From the IMG/VR virus record IMGVR_UViG_3300031841_005609, positions 42,203-106,202 of that record: a DNA stretch of 64,000 nt, one strand, 5' to 3'. The translations under genes and the position numbers were made by a program. The notes under the pieces were generated by a model. The model ran no database searches and was not told the DNA's origin. It worked only from the letters and a program-made list of their open reading frames with translations. Positions 37,415 through 48,700 of the stretch are shown one piece after another. The stretch is from a virus. Position 1 is the stretch's first letter, and the number at the start of each line of letters is the position of its first letter.

Positions 37415-40400
37415 ATGGCAGATCTAAACGAACAATTGAGACTACAAACTGAGCTAAACAAAGTAATAGCTCAGAGACAAGCTCTCATTGACAAGCAGTC
37501 TGCATCCCTTCGACAGCAAGCTCAGATATCAAAAGAGATATGCAAAGCCCTTGAGTGCGGCAGTCTTGAAGACGGAATTAAAAAAAGCAGAGACTTTGGA
37601 AGCTCTCTTGATCAAGCTGCAGAAAAAGCCGAAAAAGCCTCCCAGAAGAACCAGGGTTTCGCGGATTCTATAAAGCAATCTGGTGAGAACGCCAAAGGTG
37701 CTACGAGTCGGTTTAAAAGACTTTTCAAAGCCATTTCCAACAATGCAGTCAAGATAGGTTTTACTCTTGGGCTCATGAAGGGCTTCGGAAATGCGTTTAA
37801 GTCCATTACCAACCTTGGAAAAGGTTTGGTTCGCGGCTTCATGGCGATAACTAGAGGTGCATTCAATCTAGGCAAAGCTATCATTAAGATTCCGTTCCAG
37901 ATAATGGGAAATCTTATGCAGATGGCCCAGCAAGGTGGGATATCTCCTTTCAGGCAAGCACTAGAAAAACTCAGAGGAGAAATGGGTGACCTTGCGTCTG
38001 GTCCTGCGAGAGATGTCGTCAACTCTGTTTATAACATAAGAAAGACTTTCAACGACTCTTCTCAGAGTGCAGTTGGTTTTGGAAGAATCTTTGGGTATGG
38101 TCAGGAAGGTCTGGCCAAGGCTCTAGAGTTCTCCATGGAAGCTGCCAAGGGTATAGGCCCTGTTTTCCATACAATGACAGAGGAGTTTAAGGAGAACGCC
38201 GGCAAACTCGCGATGTTCCAGAAAGGTCTGGGTCTTACGTCTGAGCAAATGGGTGATGTTGTAGCAAGAGCAAAAGCCGCAGGAGAAGACTATAACAAAG
38301 TTTTCGCTGAGATGGAACACTACTCTCACCATCTAGGAAAAGCTTTTAACATCTCCTCAAAGGCAATCAGCCGAGACGTTGGCGAGATGAGAATGGATAT
38401 TGAGCGATTCGGCTTTGCCAGCGTTAAGTCTCTCACAGAGACCGCTGTTCAAACCAAGCGCTTGGGCATCACGATGAAGACCCTTCAGGGCGTTATCGAT
38501 AAGTTTGACAATTTCGAAGATGCTGCTCGATCTGCTGCACGCCTAAGAAGGCAGTTCGGAATCATGATTGACGCTCGCAAGATGGTCGGCATGTCTGGTA
38601 TCGAAAGACTCGAGTACATAAAGAAGCAGTTTGCTGCTTCTGGAAAAGATATCACCAAGATGGGCCGAATTGAGATGAAATACCTCAAAGAAGCCACCGG
38701 CATGGATGCAGCTCAACTTGCTGCTCTTACTGGAAAAGCGAACAAGAATAAATCTCTTAACGATGTCAAGAAAGCAGGCGCAAAAGCACAGGCGAAGGAA
38801 ATAAGTCAAGCTAAGTCGATGCTCCGACTTTCAAAGGCAATCGAGAAGCAGCTGCAGTCAGGCAACACGTCCTACAGGAGTTTCTTTGGAGCATTCTTAG
38901 GAGGATTCCAGAAGGGCGTTATGAGAGCTGGTCCGTTCCGAAAGATGCTAAGAAATCTTGCCAAGTCAATCAGGGTCGTTGAAATGTCCGGACGCCGGGT
39001 AGGTAGAATGTTCGTCAGAATGTTCCCTGGGATGAAGGACATGGTCGAGGGCCTGCAAAAGCTTTTTAATCCCGGAAGATTCAGGCCTTTCATGGGAGAG
39101 ATTGAGTCTCACTTTAAGACTCTGTTTACTGCTCTTAGCGCTTCTCCTACCGAAGTTTCCGCTGCAATGGAGAACTTCTTCTCCGGGATCACCGAATCTT
39201 ATAAGAAATTCTTCAAGTCAGGCGGCCCCGGGGCAAAACAGTTTGCAAGCGGTTTTGATACATTCGTGACCGTCATAGGAAATGTCGGTCTTAAGCTTGT
39301 TGCAAAAACATCGGAAATTGCTGCAAACATGATCAACGCTCTTGCTGATGGCCTTCAGAAGATCAACACTTCGAAAATCATGTCGGGAGGGGAGACAGCG
39401 GCAGAGATCGCCGGCGAAGGTCTATCTAGCAGGTTCGGAGCAGGCTTTTCAAACTTGTTTACTGTTCTAAAGGACAAGCTGTTTCCTGCACTCGGAAGAA
39501 TATTCTCAGAGATGATCCCGTTTGTCATGCGAGGCCTCTTTAACCTCATGGACAAAGTCAAGCAATATTTCAAAGACAACTCAAAGGAGCTAGGTAAAAA
39601 GATTGGAGAGGCTCTTAAAAGCACATTTTTTGTCTTGATAGAGCTCTTCAAAAATATGCCTTGGGAAGCTCAAGCTCTGATCATAGCTAAGATCTTCGGA
39701 GGAGCTCTTCTCGCAGCGCTCATTGCGTCACTTCCAGGATTGTTAGCCTCCGGCTTCAGTATGATCGCTCCAGCTATCGGAGCTGCCCTTACTGGCCCAA
39801 TCGGTATCGGTGTAGCAATGGCACTTGCAGGTGCTGCCATGGAAACCAAGATAAAAGAGCACACCGGAAAACTGGAAAAAGAATATGGAACACAAATAGG
39901 AAGAGTCGCCGGAGGGCTTACAGCTCTCGTGGATACAGTTACTTTCGGATTGATCCCAGAATCTGCGATGACCTCAATCGGAACCTTCCTCGGTGACAGT
40001 TTGGGGTCTATAAAAAATGTCATGGACTCTCTTGGTTTGGGTGTGCTCTTCGATGGAGCCGCAGATGCCGCTAGCGGCTTTTTTAAGACTGTTGAGGGCC
40101 TAGGAGAGGTTCTAAAGGGAATTTTTACCCTCGACTTCGAAAAGGTCGTGAGCGGCTTTAAAAACATCGGCCGCGGAGTCACTCGCTACTTTATCGGCTC
40201 CATTAAGTTTGCTATCGGTAAAATACTGGCAATTCCAGGCGTACTCTGGGCTGCAGTCAAGCAGATACCAAACGTCATTTCTGCAATCCCAGATATGATA
40301 TTCGGCGTAATCAAATCAGCCGGAGCATTCATTTACGGATTCTTTGATGAGCTAGGAATATTTCCTAAGGAGACCCTCGATCAAGTCGCAGGCTTCTTTT

Positions 40401-41755
40401 CTTCTGCTTTTGACACCATATACTCAATAGTCAGCGGAGTTTTCGACGGAATAGCACTTATTTTTGAAGGTCTCATAAAAGTAGTGTCTTGGGTTGGTTC
40501 GGGAATCTGGTCGGGTCTTAGCTGGGTTTTTGAAAAGCTCTGGGGAGCAGTTAAGTGGGTTGGAGGCCTCATCGGGGACATGATAGGCGGCCTTTTTGGT
40601 TTTTTCAAGAAAATCGGAAGTGCTATATGGTCCGTCTTCGAAGCACCTATCAATTGGATATCAGAGAAAGTCAAGTACTGGCTTAACAAGCTTCCTGGCT
40701 GGGCCAAGAAAAGGCTGGGAATAGGATCAGAGCTTGAGGAAGCAGCCTCAGAGGCTGCTGAACCCGTTGCTAAAAACGCTACAAAGGCAATCAAAGACGA
40801 GGTTCCAAACATGGTTGGAGCTTATAGCGGAGGCCTCGACCAAATGCAGTCACTGGCTTCGGGAGCAGATCTCGGGATGTCCATTGAGGTCACTCCGGAG
40901 TTCAAGGGCAACATGACAACCGACGCCAGGACTTTGATGTCTCTAGACCCGAGTGATAAGCTTGCAGTTAAGGTCGAAAAACTAGAGGACATGAAGAAGG
41001 TAGTCGATAACCTAAAAAAGCTTCAGGGGCTTCCCAAAGAGCTCGAGACAATGAAGAAGAAGTTTGACAAGATCGATCCGGACAAAATTGGGGCCTCTAT
41101 CATCAACCTCTTTGGCAAGATTGACGAGATCATGTATTACATCACGAATGAGATCACAACAAGAGGATACTCAACTGCAGGTGTAACTTTCGATACTTCG
41201 ATTATCGAAACTTTTGAGGGTATAAAGAAGCTAAGAGAATCACTGGACAAGGTGCTTGGCAAGGGCACCTTAAGTCAAAAGACTATAAACCTTAGAAAAG
41301 AAAACATCTCAAACGCTATAGACGCTGTGAGCGAACTAACCTACAAGGTATCGGGAGCGACAATTTACGGGGAAATGAACCCGTTTATAGAAGCCACAAT
41401 GGCTCTTCAGGGAACTCTAGAGGGAATACACGGTGAAGGAGGTCTTCTGTCTTCTGTTCCGAAGTCTATTGCAAGGAAAGTAAAGACAGCCAAGAAATCT
41501 ATAGACGAGGTTGGGAATATGATCGCCAAGATAAATAAGAGCAAGAACCTTAAGATAGCGGTTGCACTTGGTGACAAGATGTCTCAGAACGGAAAAGTAG
41601 CGATCACGATTGACAAGACTCAAATAAACTTGAACCTCAAGGTTGATATAAATGCTAGGAAGTTCGCACAAAAGCTTATTCAGGCTGATCTTAAGCCTTC
41701 ACAAAAAGGTAAGCAACGACTTGCCACGACTGACGACATCAAGGCTGCTAAGTAA
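37415..41755 (+). CDS. Tail tape measure protein
   Basis: A 1446-residue protein, the longest in the window, located after the tube and chaperone-like genes. The N-terminal 130 residues are a coiled coil (ELNKVIAQRQALIDKQSASL). The middle is helical, with a marked hydrophobic block (about 755-810, including LLAALIASLPGLL and AIGAALTGPIGIGVAMALAG) that could insert in the host membrane during injection; further hydrophobic helices lie around 870-1070. By the usual 1.5 angstrom per residue rule this would suit a tail of roughly 200 nm (inference). No lysozyme or peptidase motif was recognised. Confidence 0.82.
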   Translation: MADLNEQLRLQTELNKVIAQRQALIDKQSASLRQQAQISKEICKALECGSLEDGIKKSRDFGSSLDQAAEKAEKASQKNQGFADSIKQSGENAKGATSRFKRLFKAISNNAVKIGFTLGLMKGFGNAFKSITNLGKGLVRGFMAITRGAFNLGKAIIKIPFQIMGNLMQMAQQGGISPFRQALEKLRGEMGDLASGPARDVVNSVYNIRKTFNDSSQSAVGFGRIFGYGQEGLAKALEFSMEAAKGIGPVFHTMTEEFKENAGKLAMFQKGLGLTSEQMGDVVARAKAAGEDYNKVFAEMEHYSHHLGKAFNISSKAISRDVGEMRMDIERFGFASVKSLTETAVQTKRLGITMKTLQGVIDKFDNFEDAARSAARLRRQFGIMIDARKMVGMSGIERLEYIKKQFAASGKDITKMGRIEMKYLKEATGMDAAQLAALTGKANKNKSLNDVKKAGAKAQAKEISQAKSMLRLSKAIEKQLQSGNTSYRSFFGAFLGGFQKGVMRAGPFRKMLRNLAKSIRVVEMSGRRVGRMFVRMFPGMKDMVEGLQKLFNPGRFRPFMGEIESHFKTLFTALSASPTEVSAAMENFFSGITESYKKFFKSGGPGAKQFASGFDTFVTVIGNVGLKLVAKTSEIAANMINALADGLQKINTSKIMSGGETAAEIAGEGLSSRFGAGFSNLFTVLKDKLFPALGRIFSEMIPFVMRGLFNLMDKVKQYFKDNSKELGKKIGEALKSTFFVLIELFKNMPWEAQALIIAKIFGGALLAALIASLPGLLASGFSMIAPAIGAALTGPIGIGVAMALAGAAMETKIKEHTGKLEKEYGTQIGRVAGGLTALVDTVTFGLIPESAMTSIGTFLGDSLGSIKNVMDSLGLGVLFDGAADAASGFFKTVEGLGEVLKGIFTLDFEKVVSGFKNIGRGVTRYFIGSIKFAIGKILAIPGVLWAAVKQIPNVISAIPDMIFGVIKSAGAFIYGFFDELGIFPKETLDQVAGFFSSAFDTIYSIVSGVFDGIALIFEGLIKVVSWVGSGIWSGLSWVFEKLWGAVKWVGGLIGDMIGGLFGFFKKIGSAIWSVFEAPINWISEKVKYWLNKLPGWAKKRLGIGSELEEAASEAAEPVAKNATKAIKDEVPNMVGAYSGGLDQMQSLASGADLGMSIEVTPEFKGNMTTDARTLMSLDPSDKLAVKVEKLEDMKKVVDNLKKLQGLPKELETMKKKFDKIDPDKIGASIINLFGKIDEIMYYITNEITTRGYSTAGVTFDTSIIETFEGIKKLRESLDKVLGKGTLSQKTINLRKENISNAIDAVSELTYKVSGATIYGEMNPFIEATMALQGTLEGIHGEGGLLSSVPKSIARKVKTAKKSIDEVGNMIAKINKSKNLKIAVALGDKMSQNGKVAITIDKTQINLNLKVDINARKFAQKLIQADLKPSQKGKQRLATTDDIKAAK

Positions 41756-41776
41756 AACTAGGGACTGATACTAGAT

Positions 41777-42070
41777 ATGGAAATAAACGAAGCGATTAAA
41801 AAGTTAAGGGCTCAAAAAAACGAGGAAGGAACTCCCGGTTTCATGATATACAGGCTTCTCGAGAACGCTCATCCAGTTGTCAGAGAGGTCATAGAATACC
41901 AGGCTGCCCAGGCTCTTCGAGCCGGCGAAACTGTAGGTGAAGCATTCAGAGAAGCTTCTGCTACAAAAGAAGGCAGAGACTTTTTAGAAAAGAAGTTTTC
42001 TGAGCTTTCATCAAAAATAAACGCAGCTACTTCTTTTGAAAATGAAGAAACTGGAGATGAAGATGACTGA
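41777..42070 (+). CDS. Small acidic tail-cluster protein
   Basis: A 97-residue helical protein with a Glu/Asp-rich C-terminus, placed between the tape measure and a large tail protein, whose start it overlaps by 8 bases. The segment HPVVREVIEYQAAQALRAGE looks like a stable helix pair. No domain is recognised. A tail assembly role is suggested only by position. No clear ribosome site precedes the ATG at 41777. Confidence 0.5.
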   Translation: MEINEAIKKLRAQKNEEGTPGFMIYRLLENAHPVVREVIEYQAAQALRAGETVGEAFREASATKEGRDFLEKKFSELSSKINAATSFENEETGDEDD

Positions 42071-45000
42071 GAGCAGTAAAAGAGAGACTCTAGGAAACCT
42101 TATGAAACGTCCTGAAGAGTCTGAGTCTTCTGCTGCATCTAGAGCGTATGCTAATTCTTCTATTCCGGGAGGTCCCGATCAAGATCTTGTCGAGGAACAT
42201 CTCGACACTCTGAGAAAATATGCTGAGTCTCAAACAGAAGGAAACACGTTTAGACCGAGCACTGCAGAGATAGTCGCACCAGACCTTTCATCAGGCGTTC
42301 TCTCACAGACAACATCAGGCTTTCTTGTCAGAGCAAGCTCAATTGATCCCGATACCAAAGCCTACTATGAGTCTTCTGATTCTGGTATTTTCGTATCAAC
42401 CGATTCATTAATAGACTTCGGTGGAAAAAAGTTCTCGAAAAATTCTCAAGCCCAATCAGGGCCCGATGTTCTCACAGGTCACGACCTTCTTATCAGCGAG
42501 GCTGAAAGCAAACACAAATCTCCTCGGCCAGGCAGCGCCTATCGAGATCTCACTCGAATCGACCCAGCGACGACTCCGAATCGTCCAATTGCAGCTGCAG
42601 TATATCAGAGCCTGATTAATCACAATGTGTATCACCCTTCTGACAGTTCTCCGTTTTTGGATTATAGACCGTCTGTCGAAGGAGAAGGAGCTTTTTCAAA
42701 CGGAATATTCTCTTTTCAAAAAGAGCTAGGTGTTTTTAATAAAAATGCCGACAGAATATCAATTAAGGAATTGAGAAAAGTTGCAGGAGACCTTCTACTC
42801 AAGGCTCAATCGATATCAGACGGAGACGCGAAAACTGTCATTGACAGTTTCGCTGATAATGGTTTTTTCGGAAGCACACTTGATAAGTTAGTTCTACTTC
42901 CTCACACAACTCAGGTAGGTTCCGGGCAAATATCTGTAGAGAAATTGCGGGCAAGAGTTAGAAAAGCCGAAGAAATGTCATCAGGATTCGACGAAGCCGG
43001 AACATATAGCGGACAGGACGATTTATTGCTTGTTCAGACATTTAAAACAGGCATGGCGGATCAAGGAAAAGATCCGTTCATTAGCTCTCTTACGAAAGCA
43101 GATTCCGCAAGCTCTTATGGTACATTAAACTCTCCCGCAGAGCCTTTCAACGGACCCTTTCCTGCTGGTATGATAATGCCCGTAGTATACTCTATAGTTG
43201 CGGTAGGTATATTCGGCTTGATGCTTCCAGGCGTCATTTCTACTTTGTCTGATGGCCACCCTGAGCATGTAAGGGATCCAGAAAGCCCCCAGACTCTAGC
43301 CCTAGGAAGAAACTACACCACCGACGCCGGCATCGGGACAAAGACTCTTGAGCTTTTTGGGTTTCCTAGAATGGAAAACACTGGATTCTTTAGCAACATT
43401 GCTGCGGGCATGATGTCGTTTTACGGATTTCCTGATCCTATAACTCCTTTCTCTCTGTTTGGGCCTGACTTTATAGACAGTCTTGTCAATGTTCTCTTTG
43501 CTCCTGGGTACTATCTGGTTATCACGAAAGGAATTCTCAGAGATATCTCAAAGATAACTGAGGCTTTTTCCAACATCAATACGTCTTCTGGAGTTTTCGG
43601 TGCTGTGACTTCTTTTTTTGTTGCAGTAGAGTCAATATTCACTTCTTTTACGTTTAAGTTTTTCGTCACGATGGCAAAGACGGGCCAGCAAATTATGAAA
43701 GGTCTGTTGCAGCCCGGAAGAGACGGACATGGTGGTTTGGTTCCGACATACAACGATCAGAAAAATACTCGACCTGAGTCTCTCACGGGAAGAAACAGGC
43801 TTGCTTATTCTAGGATTCATACCTCTCGAGAGGATGCCGAGTCGCCATTATCCCTCAGGAAACACATGGCTGCTTGGCTTTCAAACGAAGTTCACGCAGC
43901 TCTCTCAACACAAAAGCTTCCGGCGTCTCCGGAAGGTGAAGGTGAGCCTGTCAAAGTTCTCGAGTCTCATGTTGCTGAAAAAACCCCGATCAGACTTACT
44001 GCAAAGCAAGTTGAGTACGTAGAAGATATCATTGATGCCGAATATGTTCCGTTTTCAATACAGGACTTGAGAACGAACGAAATATTCAGCATGCCTGCTT
44101 TTATAACTAGCATATCTGATGATTTTGCAGTCCAGCATGGTACTTCTCACGGATACGGAAGAACTGATCCCGTCTATTCTTACGCAAAAACTGTGAGAAG
44201 CATAAATCTTGTTTTTGACATGATAGCAATGAACGAGAGAGATCATAACTATCTCTATATTCTTTTAAATAAACTCACTGCGATGTGCTATCCGCAGAGA
44301 GATGCTGGCCTGATAAGAGCCCAGGAGAACGGACAGTTTTTCTCTCAGCCGTTTTCACAGACTCCAACTGCTTCTCCTGTCGTTAGAATAAGACTAGGTG
44401 ATCTCCTTGCTTCGAATAAGTCCGCTCGAGCAATGGAAAATATCTTCGGCGGACCCGATATTCTAGGCTTAAAAGCTGAAAAGACCGCCAACTTGAGTCA
44501 AAAGTCACAAGATCTTACTGCAAAAAGAAGAGAAAACCTCTTAAAGGTAGGAGAAGAAAAAGCAAAGCTCTATAAGCAGTTCGCTGAAGGTCAAATTGAC
44601 CCCGGGACTGAGATAGTGATCCCTGCAGGAACAACTTTAGCACTTAGGGGATCTGATAAGTTTGCCACCTTTAGAACTCTTTTACCCGCTCAGGTCAAGA
44701 TCAAGGGTACTGAAGAGTTTTCTGGCTCCCCTGACAATGTCAATCTAGGACAAAAAGCTGGTGACGGAGAGGCCAAAGAAGCTCTCTATCAAATAGAGCT
44801 CCCGAAAGAAATTACCGAAAACCGAAAGCAGGCATATAATTTCGGAGGAGTCACGCTTGCTGCTCTCGTCAACAACTCAGAAGGCGGTGGATTACTAGGA
44901 GGGCTTCTAGGCAACGACTCCGGACCAACAGTCTTCATAAAGAAGTCTACAAAGATTGATATCTTTGATGAAGATGTCCTGAAATCACTCCAGCTTAATG

Positions 45001-45422
45001 ACGAAGACCGCCGACCCTTTGACGAAGTTCAGAAATTTCTTGATCCCGAGACCAATCCTGTTGTTAGATCCATAAATAACGGATCTCCGGGAAGAGGCTT
45101 AGCGGGCGTAATAACTCAGCTTTCTCTTTCTTATGAAGGCTCCATTTGGGGAACTGGAGAAGAATCCAGGCTGCAGGGTTTAAAAGCTCCCAAAAGAATT
45201 CAAGTCACTTTAGCATTCGCTCCCATTCATGATCTTCCGTTGGGTCTTACATCAACGGGTGATCTTTTTGCACCTTCACATCCCGTCGGATCTTATTCCA
45301 GAAAGACGTTCGACGGAAAGAAAGCTGCTCATGAAAAGTACTTCAAAGAAAATATAAAAAAGGCTAATAATTTAAACGAGAAGAAACTTAAAGATCCGAC
45401 TGAGACTTCTCTTTCTTTTTAG
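42063..45422 (+). CDS. Large tail/baseplate structural protein
   Basis: A 1119-residue protein starting at ATG 42063 (GGAG 6 bases upstream), preferred to the in-frame ATG 42036, which lies inside the preceding gene. It has a hydrophobic segment near 370-390 (MIMPVVYSIVAVGIFGLMLPG) and a second hydrophobic helix near 520. The region around 665-760 (IQDLRTNEIFSMPAFITSIS, SINLVFDMIAMNERDHNYLY) looks like a beta-rich baseplate or hub domain that I recall from other phage tail proteins after the tape measure. Exact role unknown. It ends 15 bases before the LysM gene. Confidence 0.6.
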   Translation: MTESSKRETLGNLMKRPEESESSAASRAYANSSIPGGPDQDLVEEHLDTLRKYAESQTEGNTFRPSTAEIVAPDLSSGVLSQTTSGFLVRASSIDPDTKAYYESSDSGIFVSTDSLIDFGGKKFSKNSQAQSGPDVLTGHDLLISEAESKHKSPRPGSAYRDLTRIDPATTPNRPIAAAVYQSLINHNVYHPSDSSPFLDYRPSVEGEGAFSNGIFSFQKELGVFNKNADRISIKELRKVAGDLLLKAQSISDGDAKTVIDSFADNGFFGSTLDKLVLLPHTTQVGSGQISVEKLRARVRKAEEMSSGFDEAGTYSGQDDLLLVQTFKTGMADQGKDPFISSLTKADSASSYGTLNSPAEPFNGPFPAGMIMPVVYSIVAVGIFGLMLPGVISTLSDGHPEHVRDPESPQTLALGRNYTTDAGIGTKTLELFGFPRMENTGFFSNIAAGMMSFYGFPDPITPFSLFGPDFIDSLVNVLFAPGYYLVITKGILRDISKITEAFSNINTSSGVFGAVTSFFVAVESIFTSFTFKFFVTMAKTGQQIMKGLLQPGRDGHGGLVPTYNDQKNTRPESLTGRNRLAYSRIHTSREDAESPLSLRKHMAAWLSNEVHAALSTQKLPASPEGEGEPVKVLESHVAEKTPIRLTAKQVEYVEDIIDAEYVPFSIQDLRTNEIFSMPAFITSISDDFAVQHGTSHGYGRTDPVYSYAKTVRSINLVFDMIAMNERDHNYLYILLNKLTAMCYPQRDAGLIRAQENGQFFSQPFSQTPTASPVVRIRLGDLLASNKSARAMENIFGGPDILGLKAEKTANLSQKSQDLTAKRRENLLKVGEEKAKLYKQFAEGQIDPGTEIVIPAGTTLALRGSDKFATFRTLLPAQVKIKGTEEFSGSPDNVNLGQKAGDGEAKEALYQIELPKEITENRKQAYNFGGVTLAALVNNSEGGGLLGGLLGNDSGPTVFIKKSTKIDIFDEDVLKSLQLNDEDRRPFDEVQKFLDPETNPVVRSINNGSPGRGLAGVITQLSLSYEGSIWGTGEESRLQGLKAPKRIQVTLAFAPIHDLPLGLTSTGDLFAPSHPVGSYSRKTFDGKKAAHEKYFKENIKKANNLNEKKLKDPTETSLSF

Positions 45423-45437
45423 TGAGGCAAACAAGAT

Positions 45438-45728
45438 ATGGTCTCTAGATATACAAACGATGATCCCATAAGGGATGGGAAAGTAAGAAGAACAGCCACA
45501 GCTGTCGACAGAATTAGAACTGCTGTCCGACGGGGCTCCTTTCAAACAACTGAAAGAGTACTAAAAGAGGGAGAACGTCTCGATCAAATAGCAGGCCAGC
45601 TTTACGGGGATGGATCTCTTTGGTGGGTAATAGCTGCTACTTCGAACATAGGCTGGCACCTTCAGGCACCCCCGGGAACAATTCTAAGAGTCCCCTTAAA
45701 CATTTCTGATGTCCTGAGGTATGTCTAA
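45438..45728 (+). CDS. LysM-like baseplate protein (gp53/gpX-like)
   Basis: A 96-residue protein whose second half is a LysM-type fold: ERLDQIAGQLYGDGSLWWVI followed by PPGTILRVPL. Such small LysM proteins occur in baseplates of many contractile tails (P2 gpX, part of T4 gp53) where they fasten hub and wedge. It lies between two large tail proteins and its stop overlaps the next start (TAATG). In a virion the LysM fold probably makes protein contacts rather than binding peptidoglycan. Confidence 0.75.
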   Translation: MVSRYTNDDPIRDGKVRRTATAVDRIRTAVRRGSFQTTERVLKEGERLDQIAGQLYGDGSLWWVIAATSNIGWHLQAPPGTILRVPLNISDVLRYV

Positions 45729-48700
45729 TGGATCCAATGTCAAAGGTTAGAAGAGCCCGACTAGATCAAGCTGTCAAAGAGTTGTTAGACTTTCAGGGCT
45801 CTAGGGGACCTATTCTTCAGGCGACAGATGGAGTTGACGTAGAGACTGCTAAGAAAAAAAGACAAAGCAATACTGCTGCAAGCAAGATAGCAAGAGATTT
45901 CTTGAGGCAAGGAGAGATTATTGAGACCGTAGGCAGACTTGTTGAAAAGTGCGAAGAAACTTTAGGGAAAGATCTCGCTGCTTATGAAGAGCTTGGAATA
46001 ATAATCACTCCAAGCAGTGAAGATTCTAAGTCAGGAGATAGATCAGCAGCGTCAGGGTCAGGAAAACCCGGGATCAACATAATAGATTCAATGCTATGTA
46101 ACAGCAATACGGATCAAGGGGTTGACAAGCCCACATCAGGAAAAGCATACACGGTTCTTAACGATCTCACTCCTACGAACACGAAGGGCTCGAAGACAGT
46201 TGATGACGGAGTTCCTGAGTTTCACATAATTCAGGTGATGAACCCAGAGCATACTCCGGCTTCTCTAAACACTGAAATATGTACCGTTGCAATGAATCAG
46301 CTTCCAACTGTCGAGCTCTCTAAGGCAGTTCCTTTTCTAAACATAGAGTTTCTTGCGAACGAGGGCGTTAAAGCGGCTGGTAAAGCAAACAAAACGAGAG
46401 GTATAACAACTAGTAGATTTCTTCTTGGAAAGAACTTAGGTGAAAAAAGTAAGTACAGAGATTTTGTTCTAGCTGAATTCTTGCCCGTTACAGACTTTGC
46501 AGAGTCTGATCCTGAAAGTGAATCTGTGATCGCCGGCATGGATCTTTTCACTTCTCCTCAAACGATGGTGCCCGTTGACGCTTTTGAAGTTGGGACTAAG
46601 TCTTATAAAGATCCCTTTAGACCTTTTATGTCCATTGATAGCTTTGTTTTGACTGCTAATTCTCCAAAGTACGGAATGGATCCCAATGCAGCAGATGTAA
46701 GTGCTACTATAGAAATAATTCTTCATGACAGAGCTAGGCTACAAGATATTCAAGAGCTCGTAACTCCTGGTGGATTCTCCGCCGGCGGAAGAATGAGGAT
46801 AACATATGGGTTTGCTCATCCTGACGGAAGCTTTGCAAGACCTTCAGACGCTCAAAAGCAAAAAGCCCTTTACGGTCAAATAATAGACGGTCTGAGAGTT
46901 TCTGAGCTTTTTAATGTTTACAGCTCAGAGTTTAATATGACAGAAGACGGAGAAGTGAAGATAACAGTCTCGGCTATGTCAAACTCTTCTGAGACAGGAT
47001 TCGCAGCTTTGAATATCACAGATGCCTGGGACGGATCAGCTACTTTTACCGAGATAGCTAGAAAGTTTAAAGAGCTCAAATATCTCATAACGGATTTGAG
47101 CGCTAGAGATAATATGAAAGAGATCGTCGTCCCCACTATTTTTGGAACCAATGGTGATATCGGGGGCTCTGCGATAGACAAAAAGACTCTAGCAACGATC
47201 ACATCATACATCAACGCTATAGTAGCAAAAACCGCAGATACAGAAGCAACCCAGACCACGGCAAAGATCAAAGAAATCTCAGATGCTCTCTTTAAAGATA
47301 CAAAAGGTGATCTTTCTATTGCAAAGGCATCCACGAACAGGGAATCTGTTCTCAAGTCTATTCTGACTTATTTAAGGTATTCCCCAGATCCTTTCGGTCG
47401 ACCGATGATGAAAGGAACCCCTTCTGTCACGAACATCAAACCTACACGAGGATTCACAGACAAGCAAGTCCAGACCGGTAAAGCAAAGACCAGAAAAGAA
47501 ACTCAGAAAAAGCATGTTACTTTTGGAAAGGCGTTGGCTGCTTTGATCGGAATACCTATGCAGAAGGCATATGCTGGGAAAGCTTACGAAATCCAGATGA
47601 TATTCTATGGTTTTAACGATTCAGCGGGAGGAGTTCAAGACTATAACATAGCTTCGTTTCCCATTCAATATGATGACCTTGAGAAAGTTTTGACTAGTGA
47701 GTTTAAGAAAAATACCACTCTAAGCTTGGGCCAAGTTCTCTCTCTTTTAAATTCTAACTTTCTACAAAAAGAAGATTCTCCTGCTTACGGAGTTGGAAAC
47801 ATCCCCAAGAACGTAACTCAGCAACAGGCTCTGAACGAGATGTACGGTCTTAAGCCTATTTTTCCACATTCAGAATTTAGACTTCCTCAGATAGGTGTTT
47901 CCCTTAGGTCTTTTACTGGAACTGCAGATGGAAACAATCCGAACAAGACTATCATAAGGATAGAAATCTATGATGCTCGCTGTGGTGTCTTAAGTGCCTC
48001 TAGAAGACTTCTTAAGGCAGCCTCTAGAGATGGCTTTTTCTATAGTTTTTCAAGGCAAACTCAAAAACCGTCACCTGGGAAGCACAGCGCTGGAATGAAT
48101 CACGAGAAACGAATAGCTGAAGCCGAGAAGGTGATAGAACCCTATCTTGCTGACGTGTCCAAGACTGAGATCGAAAAAGCACTGAAAAAAGCCGAGCCTG
48201 GAACAACCCTTGAAGCTCTCATCAAAGCCATCGCAGAAGATGTCAAGACTGTAAAGCTCACAAAACATGGTGTGGTAAGTCTGTTAAAAGAAACTTTTCC
48301 GTCTCTTGTTTATGGCTCTGATTCAACAGGAATAATATCTGCAGACGTCTCCTCTTTTAAAGATGAAGGTGCAGTTGAGCTGGCGATCGCTAGAGAAAAC
48401 GACGCCGTAAAAAAAACCAAAGTAGCATCTTCTGAAATCGTCTCCCAGGTCTATCCTGTTGAGTGTAAATTAAATACTCTTGGTTGCCCATTTTTTAATT
48501 TTTCCCAACAGTATTTTATTGATTTTGGAACAGGCACCTCTATCGACAACATATACGGTGTCAATACAGTTGAGCATACCCTCTCAGCAGGAGAGTTTAA
48601 AACTAGCTTAAGCCTCATGCAGGAAGACACATTTCCTGTTCTTATAACTCCGGAGTCTGGAATTGCTGATCTTCTAGTTGCTTCCCTTCTTGCTCTTCCC

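Noticed and set aside
45438-45728. LysM protein as a cell-wall lysis enzyme
   Set aside because: Only the LysM fold is present, with no catalytic domain, and its place between tail genes fits a baseplate part.
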